From Deltaproteobacteria bacterium (lineage in GTDB: Bacteria; Desulfobacterota; DSM-4660; Desulfatiglandales; Desulfatiglandaceae): a stretch of DNA of 6,632 nt. Every line of letters begins with the position of its first letter. Within the stretch, counting starts at the first letter, position 1. The notes under the pieces are model-generated. The model saw nothing but the letters and a program-made list of their open reading frames with translations. It was not told where the DNA came from and made no database searches. The stretch lies in NCBI GenBank assembly GCA_003646995.1, contig QMLZ01000161.1:1-6632 (forward strand). The letters run 5' to 3'. This document shows, in pieces, positions 6,630-6,632 of the stretch. The translations under genes and the position numbers were made by a program.

Positions 6630-6632
6630 CCA

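Larger units (their letters stand above)
6422..6632. other. Non-coding upstream region of the secreted-protein gene
   Basis: No convincing coding frame is present in these 211 bases to the right edge. The region should hold the promoter of the minus-strand secreted-protein/nuclease pair. I found no good sigma70 pair on the minus strand (the best is TTGCAC, 16 bases, then an AT-rich TAAACG) and no sigma54 match with correct GG-GC spacing. A spaced inverted repeat and a short hairpin are listed separately. Confidence 0.6.

Overview
The window carries five protein-coding genes of moderate GC and fits a Desulfobacterota-type (deltaproteobacterial) chromosome. That guess rests on the multi-PAS soluble histidine kinase with an unusual AHYIKN H-box, a style I associate with sulfate-reducer and syntroph relatives. 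It is an inference, because there is no rRNA or marker gene here. I saw no tRNA, CRISPR array, transposase or prophage gene.

Layout: (1) positions 3-2408, plus strand, hold a large cytosolic sensor kinase (four PAS domains, then HisKA and HATPase_c). Its frame stays open to the left edge, so the 5' end is probably missing. (2) A 51-base convergent gap follows. (3) Positions 2460-5148, minus strand, hold a tightly coupled pair. A MoxR-like AAA+ ATPase comes first, and its last codons overlap the start of a 607-residue protein. That protein has a TraB/PrgY/EreA-like N-terminal half resembling DUF5682 and an unrecognised C-terminal half. (4) A 200-base leader upstream of the ATPase holds a long imperfect inverted repeat and a strong Shine-Dalgarno site. 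(5) Positions 5349-6421, minus strand, hold two exported proteins: an unrecognised 148-residue secreted protein, then a staphylococcal-nuclease-like protein. Between them is a compact set of RNA hairpins that begins inside the last codons of the first gene. (6) The right-hand 211 bases are non-coding and contain a spaced inverted repeat.

The most interesting part is the ATPase/TraB-like pair. MoxR ATPases usually act as chaperone-like remodellers with a von Willebrand A (vWA) partner. Here the ATPase is coupled instead to a large TraB-fold protein, and the next gene downstream is the convergent kinase, so no vWA gene follows. This looks like a two-gene variant of MoxR-centred systems with an uncharacterised effector. 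The nuclease appears to have lost the catalytic arginine equivalent to Arg35 of staphylococcal nuclease while keeping the other active-site positions. The sensor kinase has no partner response regulator in the window.
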